Part shown: positions 1 through 9,278 of the stretch, one piece after another
How the letters are laid out: each line of letters opens with the position of its first letter
Position numbering within the stretch: position 1 is the first letter of the stretch
DNA from: Ulota crispa
Taxonomy: Eukaryota > Streptophyta > Bryopsida > Orthotrichales > Orthotrichaceae
Direction: 5' to 3'
DNA length: 64,000 nt
Assembly: GCA_963920765.1 (NCBI GenBank)
Contig: OY987250.1
Coordinates: 1 to 64,000 of the forward strand
Notes under the pieces: generated by a model
What the model saw: the letters and a program-made list of their open reading frames with translations, nothing else
What the model was told of the DNA's origin: nothing
Database searches by the model: none
Position numbers and translations under genes: made by a program

Positions 1-1141
1 AAGGAAATATCGAATGGGAGTTTCCCTAGTCCTTTCATATCATCACGTGCACAAACAGATAGATTATCCACATGTGCACGTTCATCCACAAAAACAAGCT
101 TTTATTTGTGACTTTCATCCATATATGGGCAAACTTGATGTATATATGAGAGGGATATGGCAATTTATCTGATTTTCCCCCAATTTTGTTTAGTGTCAAG
201 GCAACCAATGTCAAAATGAGGTACGATTCTAACGAGAACTTGCAAAATAACAACAAAGAATAAGCGGCAAAGAAACAACATGGATACACAAGATCCACAT
301 GGGGATAGTTCCAATGGATTGAAAAATATCGAATGCACAAGGAGCATGCATGTTCTTTCACTTATGGGAGAATTTTATTTTATGGATTTTATCACTTTTA
401 GTATGAGCCAAGAAGGAAGATATTTTAGGGGGTATGATTGGTGTGGCAATTGGGGCCATCTTGTGGTGGAGTGTGGTTATTCCCTCCTTTGCCCTTGGCC
501 CATGACTTCATCCAAATGGCATCTCCTTTGCCTTGCTCCTGAGTGGACGAGGGATGTATGCAGGGGATTGTTTTCAGAGTCCTCAAAGTGCCCTCCATAC
601 CAGGGTTTTTTTTGGGTATTTGTCAAGGTAGAGCGACCCGCACCCTAGACTGCACGCAAGTAAGGAAAAAGTAGCTAAAATTGGATAGAATGAATGATAT
701 GTGCGCATTCTTCCAAATTTTTACTAATATAAGCTATTTTAATCCAAAGTCTGATAAACAATTTGTTTGCTCAGGGAGACATCTAGCAATTTCATCCACT
801 TTTTCATCCAAAATTCTTAGAGTAGTGGTTGCCATAGACGTTTTTAGGTAAGATTTAGGCAAAAATTTGCCATGAATAAAAACCTTGCTCCATACCCTCC
901 GTACCCCCAAAAGTGTGGCCCTTGTTATTTGTGGGATCTTGAGTCTTGAGAGCATCTCTTGCAACCCTCTAAATGTCCAAGCCCCTCTTAGTTTTGGATG
1001 ATAAGTGATCAATTCTAACTTGTGTTGACCTCTATGTTTATCTTCCCCTTCAAATAAGCCATATTTGAAGGGGTCACGAGACCCTCTACAAGCTATCTAT
1101 TTAGCAAGTTGCACTATTGGGATACAAGTGACAATCCCCTC
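1..1141. other. Gene-free flank with one dispersed repeat
   Basis: I see no convincing coding sequence here; the open frames are short, have no recognisable motif and lie in AT-rich repeat DNA. The only structure I can support is the dispersed repeat at about 640-925, described separately. The left boundary of any larger element lies outside the window. Confidence 0.5.
640..925 (+). repeat. Dispersed repeat R3, copy 1
   Basis: This stretch aligns by eye over about 270 bases with 46345-46605 in the same orientation. Shared landmarks, in order, are GTAAGGAAAA, CTAATATAAGCTA or its diverged form, TTTCATCCACTTTTTCA and GGTAAGATTTAGGCAAAAAT. The last 20 bases or so are almost identical, while the middle has many substitutions and small indels. 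No open frame is conserved between the copies, so I treat it as non-coding repeat DNA. The second copy lies inside the large TTAA-bounded composite at 44708-46823. Confidence 0.6.
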
Positions 1142-1694
1142 TTAACCCCTAAAGGCCCAAAGGGGTACGGACAAAACATAGATGTGTTATAAAATGGTAC
1201 TTTTGTAACTCTGATGAAGTTTGCTTCAAAAGAAAAAATAAGAATCATAATTTTTAGTAATTATCCGTATGGTCAAACACTCAAAAAAAGTTTTGGATTT
1301 TTATGTAATGAAATTAGAAGCATTTACCATTTAATATTCACCAAAATTACAAATTTTACTCATAGATTTCAAATTTCGGAATAATTGGTTAAAATTAAAC
1401 ATTCTATCCTAAACTTTAAAAATGCAATCTTTTGAAAGGAGAGAACATCATTAGTTTCTTGAAATAGTAAATTTTACAACTCTAGCAAATATTGAAGTAG
1501 TTGTCTTTGAAAAATTCTCCTTGGTGGAGTTTAACTTGGGTTGACATGATTCAAGTTAAGTTGGAAAGTAGACTTGATTTTATATTGCAAAAAATAAAAA
1601 TAAAAATAAAAATAACTTTTTTTTTCATCTCAGGCAGCCTGAAAAAAAACAAGCAGCAACTAGAAAAATGGTTGATTGGGCGCTTAGGGGTGAA
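1142..1694. mobile_element. TTAA-flanked element h (piggyBac-like termini)
   Basis: The left end reads TTAACCCCTAAAGGCCCAAA (1142-1161). The right end, read in reverse complement from 1694, is TTCACCCCTAAGCGCCCAAT. The termini therefore match as imperfect inverted repeats of about 20 bases. The left flank is TTAA and the right flank a diverged TGAA at 1691-1694. That TGAA is also the left flank of the next element, so the two abut on one shared target site. There is no transposase frame, so this is a non-autonomous element. The superfamily assignment is inference from TTAA plus CCC-starting ends. Confidence 0.6.
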
Positions 1695-2623
1695 CCCCTA
1701 AAGGACCGTTGTACCTTTGGAGGATGGGTTGAACTTTGGGCATGTACCTATGGCTGAACTGCTTTGTGTGATTCATTGAAACTTTTATTGAGGTGGGGAA
1801 TTCAAATATCTATGTGGGCATCTAATTTTTTCTTCATTCCGACATTTGATGAAGAAGTTATGCATGAATTTATGAAAATTTGGGGAGGACTGCCAGTCCG
1901 GGCAGCCCAAAAACTTTTTTGAGAATTATATATTTTTTAAATATAATTTTGAAATTGGTTCTTTAGATTTTTTTTTATACATGAGAAGCTTTGGATCATT
2001 CAATTTCAATCAATCACATGAAAGTTATGAGGAGTTTTTGTTTACAGGCAGTTATGGATTCTCTACTCTAAAATAAATTTTAAAGTCCTTTCATTTACTT
2101 GATTTTCAATATTTTGGAAAAAAATTAAACTAAAAAATGTAGATTGTTTATCACAAAACTATGACCGTTGGGATTTGAGTTTTTCATTTCAATAATTAAA
2201 TTTGTAACAATTTAGCGTTTTGATTCATTCTCTACTTCTTTTTACTTATTATTTTTCCCCATGTGTTGTATGGTTCCAATTGATTTGGAAATTCTCCCAC
2301 ACATACCTAACTTGATCTCCTACATGGATAAAATAAAGTACAATTTTGGGTAGAGCAAATTTTTGTTGTATGAATGGTCAAAGGCTTTTGAAATTTTTGG
2401 TCAGCATGGAATTTTTTTTTTCAATTTAGATGTAAATATCTCACTCCTCTTCATTGGGAATGAGCTGATTTTTTTCCGACAAGTACCTCTTCTAGTCTGG
2501 GGCAAAATCCTACTATTGGACTTGCCCAAAACCAAACATAAAATCCATTTTTACTAAACCTCCTAAAAATGGCAGTTTTTAGGGACTTTCTGAGAAAAAA
2601 GGGCTCGGTCCTTGAGGGGTTAA
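1691..2623 (+). mobile_element. TTAA-flanked element a
   Basis: The left terminus is TGAACCCCTAAAGGACCG; the right terminus in reverse complement is TTAACCCCTCAAGGACCG (to 2623). Between them lie two blocks shared with the minus-strand element at 30142-31336: one at about 1735-1900 (landmarks GGGCATGTACCTAT and CATCTAATTTTTTCTTCATTCC) and one at about 2280-2620 (landmarks ACACATACCTAACTTG, TGGTCAAAGGCTT and AATGGCAGTTTTTA). The first block also recurs at 44850-45000. There is no transposase-like frame. Shared ends plus shared interior show these are copies of one mobile family about 0.9 kb long. Confidence 0.7.
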
Positions 2624-3063
2624 ATGGACAGGTTTCAATTGTGCTAACAAATACCCCGCAGATGCAAAATTCAGGCCAGAAAAAAATCATACGGGAGCAT
2701 ACTAAGTGGGATGATTTTATTGGGTTGAGATTGAAAATGGCAAGCTAATTGTACTTGGAGCCTCCGATTCTCCATCAACCGGCACTATTACAGAGGTGAA
2801 TTTTGCTTTTATTAGGAAGTTTGAGTATGTGTTACCCTCAAAAAATGAGCGATTATTACAAGGACGGAGCCTCTTGAAATGTAGCCACTTGTTTGAATGA
2901 CAAGTTTTGGGTTGCCAAAACTGTGGTTCTCAAACGCAAACCAACACCCTTTTAGATTAATCAATTCAAACCTATGAGAATTGAAAATGGTAGATCGAGG
3001 GTTTCATTTCCAGCACTACACTAATTTTACAACAATATGTTGTTTTTTGGGAAAATGACTTAG
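2624..3063. other. Unassigned spacer between elements
   Basis: I see no gene, repeat partner in this window or structured feature. The last four bases before the next element (TTAG, 3060-3063) form the left target-site duplication of the MITE that follows. Confidence 0.4.
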
Positions 3064-3318
3064 AACGCGTTATCTGTTAAATTGGGACAAATGAAGGTAC
3101 CATTTTGTACTCCACCTTAAACCCAAAAAATCACCTTAAATCATATTCAAAGGTATCAGATTTAGTTTGAGCCACTAAGATTTTTCCCTCGCAAATTTCT
3201 CCTCTCAAGTGAAGATACATGTACCAAAAAAATGTTGAGCTCAATTTTTAGGAGGCCTCCTAAAACCTTCAAAAATCCCAAAATGTAAGCTTTGTCCCAA
3301 TTTAGCGAATAACGGGTT
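3064..3318 (+). mobile_element. 255-bp MITE, family M copy 1
   Basis: The left terminus begins AACGCGTTATCTGTTAAATT; the reverse complement of the right terminus begins AACCCGTTATTCGCTAAATT, followed by GGGACAAA in both. Each side is flanked by TTAG (3060-3063 and 3319-3322), a plausible 4-bp target-site duplication. The interior (landmark CTAAGATTTTTCCCTCGCAAAT) aligns in inverted orientation with the MITE at 30674-30931. It has no coding capacity. The superfamily is undetermined, because the ends and TSD do not match a textbook family I can name with confidence. Confidence 0.65.
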
Positions 3319-3546
3319 TTAGGTAATGGCAAATCAAACTAATGATGTGAAGAACAAGTAAAACGCCCTATTGAATGGCATCAATGTCACTAGAGATACA
3401 AACCGACCCTTATTCCTCATGACTTGGCTAGCTTTGCTATGACCTTGACACAATCTCAATACTAGCAAGTTTAAACCACTTGATCATCTTTGAGGTCTCG
3501 AAGTTCTCACACGAGAAACAACAAGTTGCAAATCGCAATTTAACAG

Positions 3547-3566
3547 TTCCATACCTTAGTTATTGA
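3547..3566. repeat. 20-bp direct repeat flanking foldback A (left copy)
   Basis: The 20-mer TTCCATACCTTAGTTATTGA occurs here and again, perfectly and in the same orientation, at 4552-4571, on the outer sides of the foldback element. The flanking pieces between it and the foldback arms (roughly 3567-3625 and 4502-4551) also share short words such as GGGGAAAAAA/AGGGAAAA and GGCC. It could be an unusually long target duplication or the remains of an older structure. Confidence 0.6.
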
Positions 3567-3625
3567 AAAAGCCTCCGTGGGGAAAAAACCAGAAGTCGGC
3601 CATGCTGAAATAAAAGTGGTGTGAA

Positions 3626-4501
3626 GTACAGTTGGGTACAACATACATACAAATTGCCATTTTGAGGTTGGTTGTTTCTTTGGTGAAATGTTAAGTATAA
3701 GCAATACATTTTTTTCAAAAAAATTACCATGGCATCCTTGCACAGTATCAATCCAGCATGCCAAATATCAGTTTCAAAAAAGAAAAACTTCATTTGTGGT
3801 GAATTTTTTGAGTGAATTTTTTTGGTTTTACATGATATTTTATTAAAAACAATTGGTAATGAATTTTTGAGATTTGATTTCATGGGTTTAAAGGAAACAT
3901 CCATATGCACATCTTTCATGCTAAAAAATACCCCCTTAAGTAACAAAAGTTTGATCAATGAAAAATTCAATGAAACTTGTGATAGGCCCAAATTTTGTAA
4001 AATACATATTTTTCATTTTTAATTAGCTTTTCATCAAGTAAACAAGATATCATGACTAAAGATACAAACCTACTCACAATATTTGAGTCAAACAACAAAA
4101 TTTGATTTTCATAAAATAAAATAAAAATTACAAAATTTGGGCCTATCACAAGTTTCAATGAATCTTTCATTATTCAAATTTTGTTACTTAAGGGGATATT
4201 TTTTAGCATGAAAGATGTGCATATGGATGTTTCCTTTAAACCCATGAAATCAAATCTCAAAAATTCATTACCAATTGTTTTTAATAAAATATCATGTAAA
4301 ACCAAAAAAATTCACTCAAAAAATTCACCACAAATGAAGTTTTTCTTTTTTGAAACTGATATTTGGCATGCTGGATTGATACTGTGCAAGGATGCCATGG
4401 TAATTTTTTTGAAAAAAATGTATCGCTTATACTTGGCATTTCACCAAAAAAACAACTAGCCTCAAAATGACAGTTTGTATGTTTGTTGTACCCAACTGTA
4501 C
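3626..4501. mobile_element. Foldback element A (long inverted-repeat transposon)
   Basis: Two arms of about 395 bases (3626-4020 and 4108-4501) are near-perfect reverse complements separated by a ~90-base loop. The ends are GTACAGTTGGGTACAAC and its complement. Landmarks in both arms include CATGGCATCCTTGCACAGTA, GAGATTTGATTTCATGGG and CATATGCACATCTTTCATG. Short frames in it are mirror images of each other, which shows they are by-products of the hairpin rather than genes. The same arm words and the same loop words recur in elements B (34801-35662) and C (45020-45920). An RNA read through this would form a ~400-bp duplex. The superfamily is unknown. Confidence 0.8.
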
Positions 4502-4551
4502 ATGCGAAAAAACCCCTATAGGGAAAAGGCCGGAAACCCAATGGGGGAAGA

Positions 4552-4571
4552 TTCCATACCTTAGTTATTGA
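4552..4571. repeat. 20-bp direct repeat flanking foldback A (right copy)
   Basis: Perfect direct copy of 3547-3566, about 50 bases outside the right arm of the foldback element. Confidence 0.6.
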
Positions 4572-4929
4572 GTGCATCCTTGATGCAATTGGGCACATAG
4601 AAAAGTTCCATTGCCAAAACGCTAGCATTTTCAATCACAATTTATCTCTTCGATCTTTTGCCGATCACAACTTGCAATAGTAGTGAAATCAACAAGGTTT
4701 TATTAAGAGCGTGTCTGCATAATCTGCCCTGCAGGAGATTTCTAAGGTTAGAACCAAGCATCTCACCTCAAGAAATGTGTAGAACACAAAAATCAGGAGT
4801 CAAGATGTCACTAGCATATTATCAAGGGAAAATTTTAAGGATACCCCTGAAGTTTGCCGTATTTGAATTGATATCCATAGTTTCTCAGAAATTGCACAAA
4901 TATCCGCCTTGGACCATAATTTTCAGGCC

Positions 4930-5420
4930 TTAACCCCTGAACGGCCCTAGGGCTCTGGAGAGACAGGGGTATTAGTCAAGTATTGCGTTCATCAAATTTC
5001 AAGAAGTGCAAAATAACATTAGAGATTGAAGCATTGTGTGATTGTGGTTGATAATAAAGGGTTTCATAATAGAGATTGAAGTATTATGTGATCAAGATTG
5101 ATACATATTAAATTTGTAACACCATATTTGTTAAATTGAGAAAAAGAGTACATTTTGGGACTTTCATTATTTCTGTCATTATGTGAAATTCAGCATATTA
5201 TAAAAGAAAAATACATGCAATTTTTTGTACAATATTGAAGTTTCAGTGATTACCTACAAGAATTTCAAATAACTTTCAATTTGAACTATAGCTATGCCTA
5301 CATTTATTGTATGTAAGATTAAGGTGAAGTACAAAGTGGTACCTCTGTTTTTCCCAATTTAACAAATATGGTGTTTTGTACATATGGCCAAAAAGGGCCT
5401 TTGGACCATTCATGGGTTAA
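4930..5420. mobile_element. TTAA-flanked element f, inserted in a MULE arm
   Basis: The ends are TTAACCCCTGAACGGCCC and, in reverse complement, TTAACCCATGAATGGTCC. The element interrupts the left arm of the surrounding MULE exactly at a TTAA. The undisturbed right arm reads CAGGCG-TTAA-TTCC..TTAGTTCTAT (complement of about 5530-5560), whereas the left reads CAGGCC-TTAA-[element]-TTAA-TTCTGTTAGTTCTAT. One TTAA in the empty arm and two in the filled arm is direct evidence for TTAA target duplication. Without the nested MITE the element is only about 230 bases, so it is non-autonomous. Confidence 0.75.
5118..5375 (+). mobile_element. 258-bp MITE, family M copy 2
   Basis: The left end is AACACCATATTTGTTAAATT; the right end is its complement (AATTTAACAAATATGGTGTT ending at 5375). 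Just inside come AAAAAGAGTACATTTTG on the left and complementary AAAGTGGTACCTCTGTTTTT on the right. Target duplication TTGT is present on both sides (5114-5117, 5376-5379). It is the innermost of three nested insertions: MITE M in TTAA element f in MULE T2. No coding capacity. Confidence 0.75.
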
Positions 5421-5651
5421 TTCTGTTAGTTCTATAGTGCATGCCACTTCTTTCTCCCTTGTGCGCACACTGCTTCTTCTCTGCTCTATTACACTCCTTG
5501 CTTTAACATTGATCATGGAAGTAGCCTGCACAATAGAACTAACCGGGGAATTAACGCCTGAAAATTATGGTCCAAGGGTATTCGATTTCTGAAAACCAGA
5601 GATATCTATTCAAATATGGCAAACTTCAGGGGTATTCATAAAATTTTCCCT

Positions 5652-6800
5652 ATTTATCAATGCTTGGAGGTTTGGAAAATAGTCACGTTGTACTTTTAAG
5701 AGATTCTATTAGATATATTCCAAACCTCAGATGAAAAACAGAATAATTTTCTTGAGGCGTTGTCGCGAGAGCAAACGGAACTTTCATTACCCAAGACTGG
5801 GCTTTCTCACGAGAAAACCTGAAAGTACTTAGCAAAAAGTGCAAGCATGAGCTATTTTTTTCATGAGAAATGGAGGAAGAAGATAAATAAACTAAACTTG
5901 CAACAACTGTGCAAAAGAAGGGTTCTTATTATGCAAAAAGGGGGCAGAGAAAAGAATAGGACTTGCGGAGGGATCGAGATCCTACTCAGCCTCAAAACCT
6001 TGTATCAAGGGAATTGAAACCCCTAACGTAAATGCAGAACAAACTTTATCGATCAGCCCAGGGTTTTAGCATCTGCTGAGGATGTTGGCTTCCAGTAGGG
6101 TTCTGCAACCGATTTCCAGGCGTAAAGGCCACGAGAACTCAAGCTTCGGAATAAGCATTGCAGCACCAGACTGGAATGAAGAACGTTGCGGGAACTAGTT
6201 TAAAAAAGACATTAAAAAACCAAACGATGTTCAACCAAAGAGTATCTGTACACAAGTTATGCACAGCAAATTATGAAACTTGCGAACAAGAAGAAGAATG
6301 CCTCTTGATGTTTTGAGGAACTAAGAGTGAATTTGTTTGAACTACTATTCAAAATCGTAGAAGAGAGTGAGGACTAAGAGCAAACTTTTATGCTGCTTGA
6401 GAATCTCAAAACTTAGAAATGACGAACAATTTTGCATTGTAGTGGAAAACTTGATTGTTGTTACTAGGTTTTATAATTCTAAGGTAGCGTGAAAGTTTGC
6501 CCTAACACTTTTTTCCAAGGTCCTAATACCCCTTTCCAAGGTAGACTATGCATTTCACCTCACAAGGGCATGATTAGTGTGCCATTATTGAGATTACCAA
6601 ACCTTGGTATTGCTTGTAATCAACAAAGATTCTTGACAAGCACCTCAACTAGTTTCTTGATTTCTTCGTTGAATATGGAAATGTCTTGTTGCATGCACTT
6701 TTAAGATGTAGTGATTTAACTAAGAAAGGATTAGTTGCAAATCCAAATCACCCAAATTATATGAAAAGTCTTACAAAACGTCATTGAAGAGGACAATTCT
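5652..6800. other. Left flank of the telomere block, no gene recognised
   Basis: About 1.1 kb with a somewhat higher GC part at 5980-6190. I find no open frame with a recognisable domain, no TIRs and no copy elsewhere in the window. The transition into telomere repeat at 6801 is abrupt. Confidence 0.4.
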
Positions 6801-9277
6801 CCCTAAACCCTAAACCCCTAAACCCTAAACCCTAAACCCTAAACCCTAAACCCTAAACCCTAAACCCTAAACCCTAAACCCTAAACCCTAAACCCTAAAC
6901 CCTAAACCCTAACACCCTAAACCCTAAACCCTAAACCCTAAACCCTAAACCCTAAACCCTAAACCCTAAACCCTAAACCCTAAACCCTAAACCCTAAACC
7001 CTAAACCCTAAACCCTAAACCCTAAACCCTAAACCCTAAACCCTAAACCCTAAACCCTAAACCCTAAACCCTAAACCCTAAACCCTAAACCCTAAACCCT
7101 AAACCCTAAACCCTAAACCCTAAACCCTAAACCCTAAACCCTAAACCCTAAACCCTAAACCCTAAACCCTAAACCCTAAACCCTAAACCCTAAACCCTAA
7201 ACCCTAAACCCTAAACCCTAAACCCTAAACCCTAAACCCTAAACCCTAAACCCTAAACCCTAAACCCTAAACCCTAAACCCTAAACCCTAAACCCTAAAC
7301 CCTAAACCCTAAACCCTAAACCCTAAACCCTAAACCCTAAACCCTAAACCCTAAACCCTAAACCCTAAACCCTAAACCCTAAACCCTAAACCCTAAACCC
7401 TAAACCCTAAACCCTAAACCCTAAACCCTAAACCCTAAACCCTAAACCCTAAACCCTAAACCCTAAACCCTAAACCCTAAACCCTAAACCCTAAACCCTA
7501 AACCCTAAACCCTAAACCCTAAACCCTAAACCCTAAACCCTAAACCCTAAACCCTAAACCCTAAACCCTAAACCCTAAACCCTAAACCCTAAACCCTAAA
7601 CCCTAAACCCTAAACCCTAAACCCTAAACCCTAAACCCTAAACCCTAAACCCTAAACCCTAAACCCTAAACCCTAAACCCTAAACCCTAAACCCTAAACC
7701 CTAAACCCTAAACCCTAAACCCTAAACCCTAAACCCTAAACCCTAAACCCTAAACCCTAAACCCTAAACCCTAAACCCTAAACCCTAAACCCTAAACCCT
7801 AAACCCTAAACCCTAAACCCTAAACCCTAAACCCTAAACCCTAAACCCTAAACCCTAAACCCTAAACCCTAAACCCTAAACCCTAAACCCTAAACCCTAA
7901 ACCCTAAACCCTAAACCCTAAACCCTAAACCCTAAACCCTAAACCCTAAACCCTAAACCCTAAACCCTAAACCCTAAACCCTAAACCCTAAACCCTAAAC
8001 CCTAAACCCTAAACCCTAAACCCTAAACCCTAAACCCTAAACCCTAAACCCTAAACCCTAAACCCTAAACCCTAAACCCTAAACCCTAAACCCTAAACCC
8101 TAAACCCTAAACCCTAAACCCTAAACCCTAAACCCTAAACCCTAAACCCTAAACCCTAAACCCTAAACCCTAAACCCTAAACCCTAAACCCTAAACCCTA
8201 AACCCTAAACCCTAAACCCTAAACCCTAAACCCTAAACCCTAAACCCTAAACCCTAAACCCTAAACCCTAAACCCTAAACCCTAAACCCTAAACCCTAAA
8301 CCCTAAACCCTAAACCCTAAACCCTAAACCCTAAACCCTAAACCCTAAACCCTAAACCCTAAACCCCTAAACCCTAAACCCTAAACCCTAAACCCTAAAC
8401 CCTAAAACCCTAAGACCCTAAGACCCTAAACCCTAAACCCTAAACCCTAAACCCTAAACCCTAAACCCTAAACCCTAAACCCTAAACCCTAAACCCTAAA
8501 CCCTAAACCCTAAACCCTAAACCCTAAACCCTAAACCCTAAACCCTAAACCCTAAACCCTAAACCCTAAACCCTAAACCCTAAACCCTAAACCCTAAACC
8601 CTAAACCCTAAACCCTAAACCCTAAACCCTAAACCCTAAACCCTAAACCCATAAACCCTAAACCCTAAACCCTAAACCCCTAAACCCTAAACCCTAAACC
8701 CCTAAACCCTAAACCCTAAACCCTAAACCCTAAACCCTAAACCCTAAAACCCTAAACCCTAAACCCTAAACCCTAAACCCTAAACCCTAAACCCTAAACC
8801 CTAAACCCTAAACCCTAAACCCTAAACCCTAAACCCTAAACCCTAAACCCTAAACCCTAAACCCTAAACCCTAAACCCTAAACCCTAAACCCTAAACCCT
8901 AAACCCTAAACCCTAAAACCCTAAACCCTAAACCCTAAACCCTAAACCCTAAACCCTAAACCCTAAACCCTAAACCCTAAACCCTAAACCCTAAACCCTA
9001 AACCCTAAACCCTAAACCCTAAACCCTAAACCCTAAACCCTAAACCCTAAACCCTAAACCCTAAACCCTAAACCCTAAACCCTAAACCCTAAACCCTAAA
9101 CCCTAAACCCTAAACCCTAGACCCTAAACCCTAAACCCTAAACCCTAAACCCTAAACCCTAAACCCTAAACCCTAAACCCTAAACCCTAAAACCCTAAAA
9201 CCCTAAACCCTAAGACCCTAAACCCTAAACCCTAAAACCCTAAACCCTTACACCCTAAACCCTAAACCCTAAACCCT
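6801..9277 (+). repeat. Interstitial telomeric repeat block (CCCTAAA)n, ~2.48 kb
   Basis: About 350 units of the plant-type 7-mer CCCTAAA (TTTAGGG on the other strand) in one orientation. From about 6918 to 8365 I see no variant unit. Near the right end variants accumulate: CCCCTAAA (8367), TAAGACCC (8410-8425), CCCATAAA (8650), CCCTAGACC (9117), AAAACCC, and CCCTTACACC (9247). At the left edge there are only two variants (near 6815 and 6910). Pure distal units and degenerate units next to subtelomere-like DNA are what a former chromosome end facing left would look like. An assembly join at 6801 cannot be excluded. Confidence 0.97.
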
Positions 9278-9278
9278 T

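Larger units (their letters stand above)
4825..5651. mobile_element. MULE-like element T2, copy 1 (host of two nested insertions)
   Basis: The long terminal inverted repeats start GGGAAAATTTTA and run through CCCTGAAGTTTGCC, TGGACCATAATTTTCAGGC and TTAGTTCTAT; arms are about 100-160 bases. Flanks are ATATTATCAA (4816-4825) and TATTTATCAA (5651-5660), compatible with a degraded 9-10-bp target duplication. Long TIRs beginning with G plus a 9-10-bp duplication are the usual marks of Mutator-like elements. The left arm is split by a TTAA element (4930-5420) that itself contains a MITE (5118-5375). A second, much larger copy of the arms encloses 37397-41318. There is no transposase in this copy. 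Confidence 0.7.

Noticed and set aside
3560-4634. Minus-strand frame of 143 codons and mirror plus-strand frames with nearly the same protein
   Set aside because: The identical proteins on opposite strands come from the two arms of foldback element A.
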